Source: Candidatus Nitronereus thalassa
Lineage (GTDB): Bacteria; Nitrospirota; Nitrospiria; Nitrospirales; UBA8639
Assembly (NCBI RefSeq): GCF_032191465.1
Contig: NZ_JAQOUE010000001.1
Span: forward strand, 2,480,001 to 2,544,000
Direction: 5' to 3'
Length of the DNA stretch: 64,000 nt
This document shows, piece by piece, positions 28,481 to 37,998 of this stretch (position 1 is its first letter; the number at the start of each line of letters is the position of its first letter). The notes below the pieces were generated by a model, which had not been told where the DNA came from, did not search any database, and was given only the letters and a program-made list of their open reading frames with translations. The position numbers and the translations under genes were made by a program.

Positions 28481-28534
28481 AAAGCTACTTTTTAAACTGT
28501 AATAGGAAGGGGAAGCTCTTGGTTAAGTTGAAAT

Positions 28535-29047
28535 TTAGTGATATGGAAAATCAACACCCTTTATCCAGTGTTCATTACCAAATTGATCAACAATGGCAAT
28601 GTCGGCTTTAAAGGGTTCATTTTTTTCTTGTACAGGTGGAAAAATCCAGAAATCGTAACTTAGATCTGTGGTTCCACCCCCAGGGATCATGAAGCTACCA
28701 TAGATATTCTCATTCATTTTTCTACACATGACATGTCCAAGAATTTTTGGTTTTTTCATTTTTACAAGAGTAGGAAGCACATTAAATTTTGATATATTAG
28801 TTACTGTAAAATGTCCTACAATTTGCATAGCTGGCTCACCACCAGAGGCACCCATGTGCCACCATGTTGTATTTGGGTTGGACTTCGGTAAGAGAACAAG
28901 AGTTTTTCTAGGAATATTATGAATGGCATCAGAAGGTTTAAAAATATTTCTTGCTTTTTCAGCGATCCAACCGAGAAAGCCTTTCAGATAAACGAATATC
29001 GTAAGGGCTCCAACTATAACTCCTATAATTAGACTTAACTCATCCAA
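28535..29047 (-). CDS. AT-rich membrane-anchored protein of unknown function
   Basis: A 170-residue protein with one membrane span at about 5-28 (LIIGVIVGALTIFVYLKGFLGW) and a hydrophilic C-terminal domain that looks beta-rich. No family is recognised. The base composition is clearly more AT-rich than the Bat/ABC block, and inverted repeat copies flank it on both sides. This suggests the gene came in as a small cassette. Confidence 0.6.
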   Translation of the reverse strand: MDELSLIIGVIVGALTIFVYLKGFLGWIAEKARNIFKPSDAIHNIPRKTLVLLPKSNPNTTWWHMGASGGEPAMQIVGHFTVTNISKFNVLPTLVKMKKPKILGHVMCRKMNENIYGSFMIPGGGTTDLSYDFWIFPPVQEKNEPFKADIAIVDQFGNEHWIKGVDFPYH

Positions 29048-29308
29048 AACTATTTCCTAATTTTTCGTGGTAACTAACAATGATTAGAAGGATCCAAATA
29101 AGATGCGGATCTTTGAGTTCCTGTCACTATAACATGCATCGGGAATCCTCATCGAGGATTTGTGAACTCTTTTAATACTCAACGACTACCTCCCGTCCAC
29201 CCAGTTTTCATGGCCACTTTATGAGGGGCGGCATAACACCGTTTCCTTAGGGAACTGTTACATTTTCACGCAAAACTGAATTTAAGGCGAAACTCGGATT
29301 ACTTTCTT

Positions 29309-29541
29309 TGAGGTCTGTATTTCAACGCGTTGGGCGCGGCTGGGCCGGCGCCCCGAATCGGACTTTTTGGCGAAGACTGTTTGAGCGGGGAGGTGGCTTT
29401 GTACCTCAGAGCGAGTTTCTGAGCCATCTTGATTCGGGGTGGTGGACCAGGCACCCGGAGGGCCGCGCACGGGCAAAAATGGTTTTGGTCACTTTTGCCG
29501 AAACAAAAGGGTCTCGCCGTGCGGGGGCGAAACCCCGCATA
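29309..29541 (-). repeat. Structured dispersed repeat, copy B (inverted)
   Basis: Inverted copy of 28249-28480. The central stem is 29351-29359 (CCCCGAATC) with 29431-29439 (GATTCGGGG). In copy A the same stem reads TTACCGAATC with GATTCGGTAA, so both sides changed together, which is evidence for conserved structure. The segment CGGCAAAAGTGACC differs from copy A by one base. The loop region is longer here. Confidence 0.8.
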
Positions 29542-29572
29542 TAAATAAATCTAAGTAGAAGGGGAAGAGTTT

Positions 29573-30223
29573 TTAAGCCGGAGTGATTTCTTTTGAAGGT
29601 TCAGAAGATTTCTTACTTTTTTTAAGTAGGACATCCTGCAATTCCTGATACACCTGCATCAATCGCGAATCTTCGAGCCGATAGGCCAGGGAAATCATAA
29701 TTAAACCAAACAGCAAGACCAGCACCCCTAACCCCGCCACCCCCAACGCCATCAACAACCCACCGGCTGTCCCAAATCCCCCATCAATCCCAAACATAAT
29801 CAGAAACGCCGCGGTGCCAATAATGACCAGAGCTAGCCACGCCATGGTAATAATGCTCGAAGACCATGGCATCCGTTTGGTTAATCGTAACTCCACACCG
29901 GTCTCAGTGGAATGGAGTTCAATTGTCCCCTTCAGCGGCCAGGCCGTACGAAATCGCAATGTAAACAACTGGTAATAGGGACGAAGGGTAATCACCTTCT
30001 GGTCCTCAAACCAACGTGCGATTCCGTGTGGCAATTCAATAGTGGCTTGTTTGCCAAAACGTTGTATCACCGTTTCCGCAGTGAAGTCGTCGAGGGGATC
30101 TGTTCGTCGAGCAATACCAAAGCCATAAAGGGCGGCAAGAGGTCGAAGACTGGTGAATTGATACCAATCTCCAATTACAAGTAATAAAAAAAGTATGCTG
30201 CCAAAGACACTAGCCAGGATCAT
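29573..30223 (-). CDS. Uncharacterised membrane protein
   Basis: A 216-residue protein if it starts at ATG 30223 (a TTG start at 30244 would add seven residues). Hydrophobic spans at about 1-20 and 122-145 and 148-175 are followed by a hydrophilic tail of about 35 residues. No motif is recognised. It is separated from the divergent tRNA gene by about 100 bp. Confidence 0.6.
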   Translation of the reverse strand: MILASVFGSILFLLLVIGDWYQFTSLRPLAALYGFGIARRTDPLDDFTAETVIQRFGKQATIELPHGIARWFEDQKVITLRPYYQLFTLRFRTAWPLKGTIELHSTETGVELRLTKRMPWSSSIITMAWLALVIIGTAAFLIMFGIDGGFGTAGGLLMALGVAGLGVLVLLFGLIMISLAYRLEDSRLMQVYQELQDVLLKKSKKSSEPSKEITPA

Positions 30224-30288
30224 ATCGTCTGCAACATAACACAACAGAACCCAATGCTGGGAAGGCGTAATTTCACTTAGACGGTGAT

Positions 30289-30318
30289 TTGACTTAACTT
30301 ATAACGCTTAGCTACTAT
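30289..30318 (+). promoter_or_regulatory. Candidate promoter for initiator tRNA
   Basis: TTGACT (30289-30294) and TACTAT (30313-30318) are 18 bases apart, directly before the tRNA. It would put the start site at or next to the first tRNA base; a TTATAA box at 30299-30304 is an alternative. Confidence 0.4.
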
Positions 30319-30323
30319 CCCTC

Positions 30324-30400
<77 letters not shown>

Positions 30401-30419
30401 AGAAGAAATCCCACAATGT

Positions 30420-30458
30420 ACAGGCCCTGTCGACTAGTCGACAGGGCCTGTTTGTTTA
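30420..30458 (+). terminator. Perfect-palindrome terminator after the tRNA
   Basis: A 32-bp exact palindrome (30420-30451, arms ACAGGCCCTGTCGA/TCGACAGGGCCTGT around CTAG) is followed by TTTGTTT. It begins 20 bases after the tRNA CCA end and would end its transcript. Being a perfect palindrome, it could also stop transcription on the other strand. Confidence 0.85.
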
Positions 30459-30590
30459 TGAAACCATGAAAGACCGGTCCCGTGGTTAAGGTATTGTTTG
30501 AATTTTGAATCTCGTGCAATACTTTGACTTGCCGTAACCATGTAGGATTTCCGACTTGGCCGAAGCCTCTCTCACTAGAGTATCTTCTTT

Positions 30591-31403
30591 GTGATTTCTC
30601 AAACAATCTTGGCTATTTTTTCCGGGGGGTTGGTCGGTTTACTCCTGGGGGCGACTGGGGGAGGAGGCTCGCTTATTGCTCTTCCCCTCTTAGTCTATCT
30701 GGTTGCGATTCCGGTTCAACATGCCACTGCCATGTCTCTGTTGGTGGTCGGGTATTCGGCGTTGTTCGGGGCATGGCAGGCCAGTCGTCAGGGGCTGGTG
30801 AAAGGATGGGTTGCCCTCATCTTTAGCAGTACCGGAACGTTTGGGGCCTGGGTGGGCGCACAAGGTCATCGGGTGTTCCCGCACGAACTGATTCTATTTT
30901 TACTTGGAGTGCTCTTAGTCTCTATTTCCCTTTGGACCCTTTTTGCGAATCATCTACCTCATGGGGAAAACGGTGAAAGTGACGGAGTCCCACACATACA
31001 ATTTTCTTTAAGGTTTTTTCTGGAGGCAATCACCATTGGCTTTGGTGTTGGGTTGATTTCCGGGTTTTTCGGTATTGGGGGAGGCTTTATTATGGTGCCT
31101 GCGCTAATGTTTGTCCTTCGGTTTCCTATACGCATGGCGGTGGGTACGTCGTTCTTGATTATTGCCCTCACTTCTGTGGGGGGCGTTGTCGGTCATTTAG
31201 ATATCGATCATCTTGATATTTCACTCACGGGTTTCGTGATTCTAGGGAGTTTGGCCGGGATGATGGTGGGTGCTCAAATTGCAAGGATGATGGTCGAACA
31301 GACATTGAGACAGACTTTTGCCATCCTTGTGGGTTTCATCGGACTCTTGGTCATGCTCGATAATGCATGGCGGATGGTGACGATGGAGTCCTCATTCAAC
31401 TAA
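30591..31403 (+). CDS. TauE/SafE family anion permease
   Basis: A 270-residue membrane protein with about eight spans; GTG start at 30591. The N-terminal repeat has GLVGLLLGATGGGGS and the second repeat GVGLISGFFGIGGGFIMVPAL, the glycine-rich hallmarks of the family. TauE/SafE proteins export or import sulfite, sulfoacetate or related organosulfur anions. It converges with a SLC13-type gene, which could mean a joint role in sulfur anion transport. Confidence 0.9.
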   Translation: MISQTILAIFSGGLVGLLLGATGGGGSLIALPLLVYLVAIPVQHATAMSLLVVGYSALFGAWQASRQGLVKGWVALIFSSTGTFGAWVGAQGHRVFPHELILFLLGVLLVSISLWTLFANHLPHGENGESDGVPHIQFSLRFFLEAITIGFGVGLISGFFGIGGGFIMVPALMFVLRFPIRMAVGTSFLIIALTSVGGVVGHLDIDHLDISLTGFVILGSLAGMMVGAQIARMMVEQTLRQTFAILVGFIGLLVMLDNAWRMVTMESSFN

Positions 31404-31417
31404 CCACCAGTTGATGA

Positions 31418-33229
31418 CTATGGGCTCAATGGCCAGATCCAGATCAGGGTGGGAACCGAGACTAGCACAATAAGGATTTCTAGCGGGAGCCCCATTCGCC
31501 AATAATCTCCAAACCGATATCCCCCTGGCCCCATGACCAGCATATTATTTTGGTGACCGATCGGAGTGAGAAACGCACAGGAAGCTCCGATGGCCACAGC
31601 CATGAGAAAGGGATCGGGGTTCATCCCTAAATGTTGAGCCACAGCCCATCCTAGTGGTGCCATGACCACGGCGGTCGCGGCATTATTCATGAAGTCCGAA
31701 AGGATCATCGTCAGAATCATCAAGATGGCGAGAATGGCTGCGGGAGGAAGTCCTGCTGACCCGTTCACGATAGATTCAGCGAACATTTGTGTTAAGCCAC
31801 TGGTCTCCAAGGCGTTTCCTATGGGAATCATTGCTGCAATCAACACGACTACCGGCCAATCGACGGAATCATAAACCTCCCGGGGAGGAACCATATTTCG
31901 CATAACCATGATGACTGCCGCTAAGAGCAGTGCAATGGGAAGAGACAAAATACCCAATGATCCACTAATGATTGCAAGGGAGTAAATTCCGACAGCCAAC
32001 CAAGCCCCGGTCTTTCCCCCGATTCGCAACCCGCGTTCGGCAAGGGGAAGACACCCTAATGTGGAAATTACTTCAACCACCTGCTCTTTTTCACCTTGGA
32101 GCAACAACACGTCACCTGTTTGAAAACGAAATGACTTTAATCTCCCCCGATGGGGTTTCCCTTGTCGTGAGACGGCCAATAAAGTAATGCCATACCTCGA
32201 CCGTAATCTCAGCGTATGGGCCATGCGTCCGATTAACCAGGAACGATTGGGTAGAATCACTGCTTCCATGAGCACTTCATCACTTGGGATGATTCTTGTG
32301 GTATCAGGGTTTTCAGAGGCGTCCTCCTTGGGTTGCGTGCCCGCGAACTCCAACTTTAATGTTTCCATAAGTTTTTTAAGGCCAGGAGGATCGGTTTCCA
32401 GAATTAAAATATCTCCTTCTTGAATCGGTTCGTTTCCTCTCACATTTCGAACCGGTTGATCTCGCCGGATAAGTCCCACAATAAGGGTATCCGTCTCTTC
32501 TGTTTCCTGTTCCAGCTCCGCAAACGTTTTCCCGATGGCAGTAGAATCTTGAGGGACTCGAACTTCCGTGACATAGTCCCCGATATGGAATAATTCCTGG
32601 GGCGGGCTCTGTTTTCTTCTTGCGGATGGGATCAGATGCCATCCGATAAAGGTGACAAATACCAGTCCTATGATTGCCACGGTAACTCCCACGGGGGTGA
32701 AATGAAACATGCTAAACGGAGTTCCGGATACATCCCCACGATAGGCCGAAACAATAATATTGGTAGGTGTGCCAATCAGAGTGACCATGCCACCTAAAAT
32801 CGTACCGAACGCTAGTGGCATCAGCACGATGGCCGGGGAGCGCTTGGCTTCCATCGACGTTTGAATGGCCACTGGCATCAGAAGAGCCAGGGCTCCAACA
32901 TTATTCATCACAGTTGAAAGGAGAGCACCCAGTCCAGCTAGTACAGCGATGTGGAGGGAGGGAGAGTAGAGTGCCATCCGAACATATTTGGCGACAAAAT
33001 CAATGGCACCAGTGTTACTCAAGGCCTGGCTGATGACTAATATCGCGGCAACGGTAATGGTGGCAGGATGTCCGAATCCCGTAAAGGCCTCACTGGGGGA
33101 AATGACACCGATCGTGGTTCCCACCAGTAGAACCCCCATGGCGACAATGTCATAGCGCCATCGTTCCCAAATGAAGAGTGCCAACGCTCCCCCCAACAGT
33201 CCTAACAACAGGAGTTGATCAAACGTCAT
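31418..33229 (-). CDS. SLC13/DASS-type permease with RCK_C domains
   Basis: A 603-residue membrane protein. Two sets of membrane spans (about 1-190 and 380-600) resemble the divalent anion:Na+ symporter family, with the TPTNIIVSAYRG block near 160 and a related GHQNNMLVMGPGGYRFGD near 565. Between them lie two TrkA-C-like (RCK_C) soluble domains (about 205-380). This layout is known for sulfate/tricarboxylate and metalloid permeases. The substrate is not decidable; sulfate is a reasonable guess given the TauE/SafE gene beside it. Confidence 0.88.
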   Translation of the reverse strand: MTFDQLLLLGLLGGALALFIWERWRYDIVAMGVLLVGTTIGVISPSEAFTGFGHPATITVAAILVISQALSNTGAIDFVAKYVRMALYSPSLHIAVLAGLGALLSTVMNNVGALALLMPVAIQTSMEAKRSPAIVLMPLAFGTILGGMVTLIGTPTNIIVSAYRGDVSGTPFSMFHFTPVGVTVAIIGLVFVTFIGWHLIPSARRKQSPPQELFHIGDYVTEVRVPQDSTAIGKTFAELEQETEETDTLIVGLIRRDQPVRNVRGNEPIQEGDILILETDPPGLKKLMETLKLEFAGTQPKEDASENPDTTRIIPSDEVLMEAVILPNRSWLIGRMAHTLRLRSRYGITLLAVSRQGKPHRGRLKSFRFQTGDVLLLQGEKEQVVEVISTLGCLPLAERGLRIGGKTGAWLAVGIYSLAIISGSLGILSLPIALLLAAVIMVMRNMVPPREVYDSVDWPVVVLIAAMIPIGNALETSGLTQMFAESIVNGSAGLPPAAILAILMILTMILSDFMNNAATAVVMAPLGWAVAQHLGMNPDPFLMAVAIGASCAFLTPIGHQNNMLVMGPGGYRFGDYWRMGLPLEILIVLVSVPTLIWIWPLSP

Positions 33230-33463
33230 GTAGGGGTGTGGTCTCCTCTCGCTCTTGAATCAAGGGTCTTTTAAAAGAACAGCTAAAGCTAAGCAAAGTG
33301 TAAGATTTCTGTTCCCCATCAGCAACTGCTCGGGAATGGTTTTGGGAGGGAGTTTTACCATCACTAGCTTGGTCAACTAACGCCTGTGACATCGCGCAAT
33401 TTTTCGGTAGTGATTGGTTTTGAAATTTTTAGATCATATAAAATGTTCAAATTACACAAAATC

Positions 33464-34876
33464 CTAAGCTTCCATTTTAATTTTCGTTCCCAAGACACGG
33501 AATAGAATGGCGATCTGCGTGGCGTAATTGGTCCGTTCAGCGGCTAGTTGTTGTTCGCCGTTGGCAAGCACGCGCTGAGCATCGACTACGTCGATAAAGC
33601 TGATCAACCCCTGCTTGTACAATGTTTCAGCTTGGTAAAAACTGACTTCGCTGGCATTGACCGCTTTTTGCAAAGACTGTTGCCGTGCGCGCGAGGCGTT
33701 GATGGCAGCCAGTGAGGCTTCAACTTCTTCGCTGGCTTCGCGGAGGATTTGTTGATAATTGGCCAAGGCTTCCTCTGCCTGCGCTGTTGCGATCGCAACA
33801 TTCGCTCCACGCGCACCACCGGCAGTTACAATTTGGTTGATCAATGTGCCAAGTGACGCGATCAGGATATCCATGGTTGGTGAACCGACGACACCCGTGG
33901 CCCCGATGCCAATCTGCCCAATCAATTGAAAGGTAGGATAATAATCGGCTTCGGCCACGCCGATGCGTGCCACGGCTTGCTTCAGTGCCTCTTCACTTCT
34001 CCGGATATCCGGACGAATGGCGAGGACTTCGACCGGCACCAATTCGGGAATTTTTCCCTCATAGACCGGGATCTCTTGGTGCTCCTGCAGCAATGCTTCA
34101 TACACGCCAGGGTACCGACCAGTCAGGCTGGCCAGGCGGTTACGAGAATTAAGGAGGGCCTGCTTCAGCGGAGGAATGCCAGCGCGTAAATTTTCCACGG
34201 AGGTTTCGGCTCGACGTAAGTCCAGTTCCGGTGACAGACCAGCTTTGTAGCGACTCCGAACAATGGAAAGCGTTTTGGCCTGCAACTCTACGGATTCTTT
34301 CAACAGATTCAGCTGGCGCTGATTCCCACGCAGGCGCAAGTATTCGCGGGTAATCTCGGAACTGGTACTAAGGACGATACCTCGCAGGTCCGCCTGTGCC
34401 CCTCTTGCCCCTGCCTCGGCAGCTTCGACGCCTCGCCTAAACCGTCCGAACACATCGAGTGGCAATACGGCACCCAGGGCGCCGAATACACTGCCTGTGG
34501 TATTCCCGCTGCTGTTTAGGGAGCGTTCTTCTTCCAGATTGTTGTCCAATACGGCCCCTATCCTGAGGTTATCTCCCGCGTCGGCGAGAACAATACGAGC
34601 GTCCGCCTCCTTAAGCCGCGCCAGGGCTGCAGCCACCTGGTAATTATGTTGGAGCCCGGTCCGCACGAGTTGATTGAGAATCGGATCTGAGAATTCTGTC
34701 CACCAATCTTCGGCAAGTGCACTGTCTCGCTTACCTTTATTCAGAGAATTCAACACATCTTGGGACACAAACGCTTCCGGTGTGTCGATTACCGGGGCCT
34801 GATAGTCGGGTCCCACCGTACAGGCTCCGAGCAGAAACAGGTTGATCAAAACCATCGAGACCCACGTAACCATCAT
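33464..34876 (-). CDS. RND outer-membrane lipoprotein, NodT family (system 1)
   Basis: A 470-residue outer-membrane channel of the TolC/OprM class. The lipobox is FLLGAC near residue 19, so the mature protein starts with a lipidated Cys. Two similar halves with long helices are seen (about 60-240 and 260-460), and DYQAPVIDTPEAF early on is typical of NodT. The start overlaps the permease stop by four bases (ATGA). It completes the first tripartite efflux pump. Confidence 0.93.
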   Translation of the reverse strand: MMVTWVSMVLINLFLLGACTVGPDYQAPVIDTPEAFVSQDVLNSLNKGKRDSALAEDWWTEFSDPILNQLVRTGLQHNYQVAAALARLKEADARIVLADAGDNLRIGAVLDNNLEEERSLNSSGNTTGSVFGALGAVLPLDVFGRFRRGVEAAEAGARGAQADLRGIVLSTSSEITREYLRLRGNQRQLNLLKESVELQAKTLSIVRSRYKAGLSPELDLRRAETSVENLRAGIPPLKQALLNSRNRLASLTGRYPGVYEALLQEHQEIPVYEGKIPELVPVEVLAIRPDIRRSEEALKQAVARIGVAEADYYPTFQLIGQIGIGATGVVGSPTMDILIASLGTLINQIVTAGGARGANVAIATAQAEEALANYQQILREASEEVEASLAAINASRARQQSLQKAVNASEVSFYQAETLYKQGLISFIDVVDAQRVLANGEQQLAAERTNYATQIAILFRVLGTKIKMEA

Positions 34877-37800
34877 GAAGATTCCTCGACGACTACTCCC
34901 TTGGTTTCCGTCCGTTGCAACTGGGCTTCCAACTCTTGCCCGGCATGGGCCCTAGGTTTAATGTGTGGAGCGATCCAGTAGTACCCCACGGGAACCAAAT
35001 ACAGTGTGAATAAGGACGAGAGCCCAAGCCCTCCGAAGACAACCCAACCGATCGCTTCGCGAGCCTCTGTACCTGGTCCGGTGCTGAGGATAAGCGGGAG
35101 ACTTCCGAATACGGTGGACAAAACGGTCATGGTTACTGGGCGCAGTCGCACCCGAACTCCTTCCATAATGGCGTCGTGCACATTCATACCCTGGTCTCGC
35201 ATCTGATCCATGAACTCGACGAGGAGGATGGCGTTTTTCGTCATCAATCCCACCAACATCACGAGCCCGATCTGGCTGTAGAGGTTGATGGATTGTCCCG
35301 TACCCAGAAGCGCAAAGACCGCGGCGGCCAGACCGAACGGTACGGTGAAGATGACAATGAGAGCGCTGCCCAGACTTTCAAACTGGGCGGCGAGAACCAG
35401 GAGCACAACTGCCAACGCAATGACAAACGTGACAGCCACGTCATAATTCGTTTCCTCCAGAGTTGCGGCTTCGCCTAGAAACAGAATGTTGACGTTCGAA
35501 GGTAGCACCTCATCCGCGACAGTCCTCACTTTGTCCAGAACCTGCCCGAGTGCCGTTCCCGGTGGAACCGCGAGGTCTAGTTCGATAGCCCGGCGTTGGG
35601 CGTGGCGGTCCAACTCCGCAGCCACGCCTGCTTCCTTCACGCTGATCATGGCGCTCAGAGGGACAAGGTCATTGTTCTCATTGGTCACGAAAATATTCAA
35701 CAGATCGCCGGGATCATTGATCGTGCCTTGGGACGAGCTCACCATAATCGGGACCGCCTGGTCTTCAATGCTGAGATCGATCAGCTCATACTTATCCACC
35801 ATCACACGGAGCATCTGGGAAATGCGGTCCATCGGCACGTTTAGGTCGCGGGCTTTTTCACGGTCGATATTAAAGGAAAGCTCCGGCTGGGATGTGTCGA
35901 ATTGAATGCGTACATCCTCGATTTCTGGCACCTGATTCAATAACCCCTCGGACATGAGGTCGGCTGCGGCAGAAAGCTCGTCGTAATTATTCCCCACCAA
36001 TGCGATCTCTAATCCCGATCCAGCGCCGCGCACGTTGAGACTATTTTCACGACGAATCCGGACCTGTGCACCCGGCATATCCGTGAGCGCTCGAGAGACT
36101 TCCTTGGCCAGCGCCATTTGACTGATTTCCCGCTCATCCCAAGGTGCTAGTGTCGCCTTCGTATAGGTTCTATTTTTATCCCAACGCCCGACAATTGTAT
36201 AAATATCAGTTATGACGCCACTCCTCTGGTAGGGTTGCAACACGGCTTCCACTTTTCGGGATTGGCGTCCGGAATAGACCAATGACGCTCCGTCCGGACC
36301 GGTCAAGATGACTTGTAAAGAGCCTCGGTCCTCTTGAGGCAGGAGTTCCTGATTCAATAAAGAAAAACCGACCACGCCGCCTCCGGCGATAAGAAGGGTG
36401 ATGGGAATGGCCAGATAGGAATGGGACAACAGAGCATCAAGAGAGTGATAATAGAAACTGCTCAGGTGCTGGCCGATGGCATTCAAACGGTTTCTGAAGA
36501 ACATGATTGTCGAATTTTTATTTGAGGCCTGAGGCAGTCGGGAAGCCATCATGGGACACAAAGTTACAGCCACAAACGAACTGATGATTACTGCGATCGC
36601 GAGAACCAAGCCGAATTCCCGAAATAGCCGTCCGGTTTGTCCGGGCAGAAACGCAATAGGCAAAAACACCGAGACCAGGGTGATCGTAGTGGCAATCACC
36701 GCGAAAAACACCTGACGCGTTCCCAGCACTGCCGCGGCCAGATTTTCAGATCCTTGGGAACGGAGGCGCTGAATGTTTTCTAGCACGACAATCGCGTCAT
36801 CCACGATTAAACCAGTGGCAAGGACAAGTGCTAGGAGTGTTAACAGGTTGATGGAAAAGCCGAACAACCAGATGGCGGCTAGCGTGCCGACTAACGCGAT
36901 CGGCATGGTGACGGCAGGTATAAGGACGGCTTGCCATTGTCCCAGGAACACGGCGATGACGATCAATACGATCAGAGTGGCGAAGACGAGGGTAAAGAGA
37001 ACCTCTTGCAAGGCGCCTCGGATATACACCCCATCATCAGATGTGACTACGAGGGAAAAGTCGCGCGCGCGCGCGTTTATCCGCTCAATTCGCTTTGCTA
37101 CTTCATCGGAAATTTCTATTGTGTTGGAACCAGCTTGCCGGACTACCCCGAGACCAATCACCATACGGCCGTTCAGCAGGGAATAGGATTCAGCTTCTTT
37201 TGAATCATAAAATACATCCCCAATATCCTCGATCCGGATGTTATCGCGGATATGTAATCGTTTCACCTCCTCCGGCTTGACGACAGAGGCATAGGCGCGA
37301 ACGATCAGTTCCTGATCTTCGGATTCGTAACTACCTGCCGGTACATCGAAGCGTGCATTGGTGAGAATTTCCACCACGTCCGTAGCCGAAAGGCGGAAAC
37401 CGGCCATGCGGGCCGGATCTAACAGGACGCGCAGGACGCGCGGCTGGTCCCCATTCAAACGTACATCAGCTACTCCGGGAATCGAAAGTAGCTCAGGTGT
37501 CACATCTTTCTCGATCCGTTGGGCCAGGGTTTGCTTTGAGAGGGTGTCGCTGTATGCGGACAGCTGGACAATGGCATTGGCATCGTCATCTGCCTTCAAG
37601 ACTACGAGTTGATCAATATCATCTGGCAATTCTCGCTCAATCCGGCTGACCGCCTCGCGTACCTCGCTGGCCGCATCATTCAGGTCCACTTCCGGTTCAA
37701 ATTCCGCGCGCAGACGCATGTTATTCTCTTCGCTGGAGGCTTCAATATTTTTGACACCAGACACACGAGCGACTGCTCCTTCGAGAATACTCGTGACTTC

Positions 37801-37998
37801 GGTGTCCATGGTTTCTGGCGATGCGCCTTCGTAAATCGAACGGACACTGATCACGGGGCGATCGACATCCGGCAGTTCGCGCACATCGACTCCCATGAGA
37901 CTTCCCAGTCCAGTCAACATGATCAACAGATTGACAACAGCAATAAGCACAGGCCGTCGTACACTCAACGCGACGAGGTCATTGCCAAGATTCTTCAT
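34873..37998 (-). CDS. RND efflux permease, HAE1/AcrB type (system 1)
   Basis: A 1041-residue inner-membrane transporter with 12 membrane spans and two large periplasmic loops. The proton-relay residues are in place: GLIVDDAIVVLEN (Asp-Asp of TM4, near 410) and VGLMTKNAILLVEF (TM10 Lys, near 945). The N-terminus reads SVRRPVLIAVVNLLIML. Middle gene of a MFP-RND-OMP operon, overlapping both neighbours by ATGA. It probably exports hydrophobic drugs or other toxic compounds; specificity is unknown. A (CG)6 run at 37062-37073 encodes part of a periplasmic loop. Confidence 0.95.
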   Translation of the reverse strand: MKNLGNDLVALSVRRPVLIAVVNLLIMLTGLGSLMGVDVRELPDVDRPVISVRSIYEGASPETMDTEVTSILEGAVARVSGVKNIEASSEENNMRLRAEFEPEVDLNDAASEVREAVSRIERELPDDIDQLVVLKADDDANAIVQLSAYSDTLSKQTLAQRIEKDVTPELLSIPGVADVRLNGDQPRVLRVLLDPARMAGFRLSATDVVEILTNARFDVPAGSYESEDQELIVRAYASVVKPEEVKRLHIRDNIRIEDIGDVFYDSKEAESYSLLNGRMVIGLGVVRQAGSNTIEISDEVAKRIERINARARDFSLVVTSDDGVYIRGALQEVLFTLVFATLIVLIVIAVFLGQWQAVLIPAVTMPIALVGTLAAIWLFGFSINLLTLLALVLATGLIVDDAIVVLENIQRLRSQGSENLAAAVLGTRQVFFAVIATTITLVSVFLPIAFLPGQTGRLFREFGLVLAIAVIISSFVAVTLCPMMASRLPQASNKNSTIMFFRNRLNAIGQHLSSFYYHSLDALLSHSYLAIPITLLIAGGGVVGFSLLNQELLPQEDRGSLQVILTGPDGASLVYSGRQSRKVEAVLQPYQRSGVITDIYTIVGRWDKNRTYTKATLAPWDEREISQMALAKEVSRALTDMPGAQVRIRRENSLNVRGAGSGLEIALVGNNYDELSAAADLMSEGLLNQVPEIEDVRIQFDTSQPELSFNIDREKARDLNVPMDRISQMLRVMVDKYELIDLSIEDQAVPIMVSSSQGTINDPGDLLNIFVTNENNDLVPLSAMISVKEAGVAAELDRHAQRRAIELDLAVPPGTALGQVLDKVRTVADEVLPSNVNILFLGEAATLEETNYDVAVTFVIALAVVLLVLAAQFESLGSALIVIFTVPFGLAAAVFALLGTGQSINLYSQIGLVMLVGLMTKNAILLVEFMDQMRDQGMNVHDAIMEGVRVRLRPVTMTVLSTVFGSLPLILSTGPGTEAREAIGWVVFGGLGLSSLFTLYLVPVGYYWIAPHIKPRAHAGQELEAQLQRTETKGVVVEESS

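Noticed and set aside
29308-29544. Open frame of 78 codons on plus across repeat copy B
   Set aside because: It is repeat sequence shared in inverted form with copy A; translations of the two copies do not match a family.
37062-37073. (CG)6 run
   Set aside because: Lies inside the RND permease coding frame as Arg/Ala codons; no sign of a separate function.
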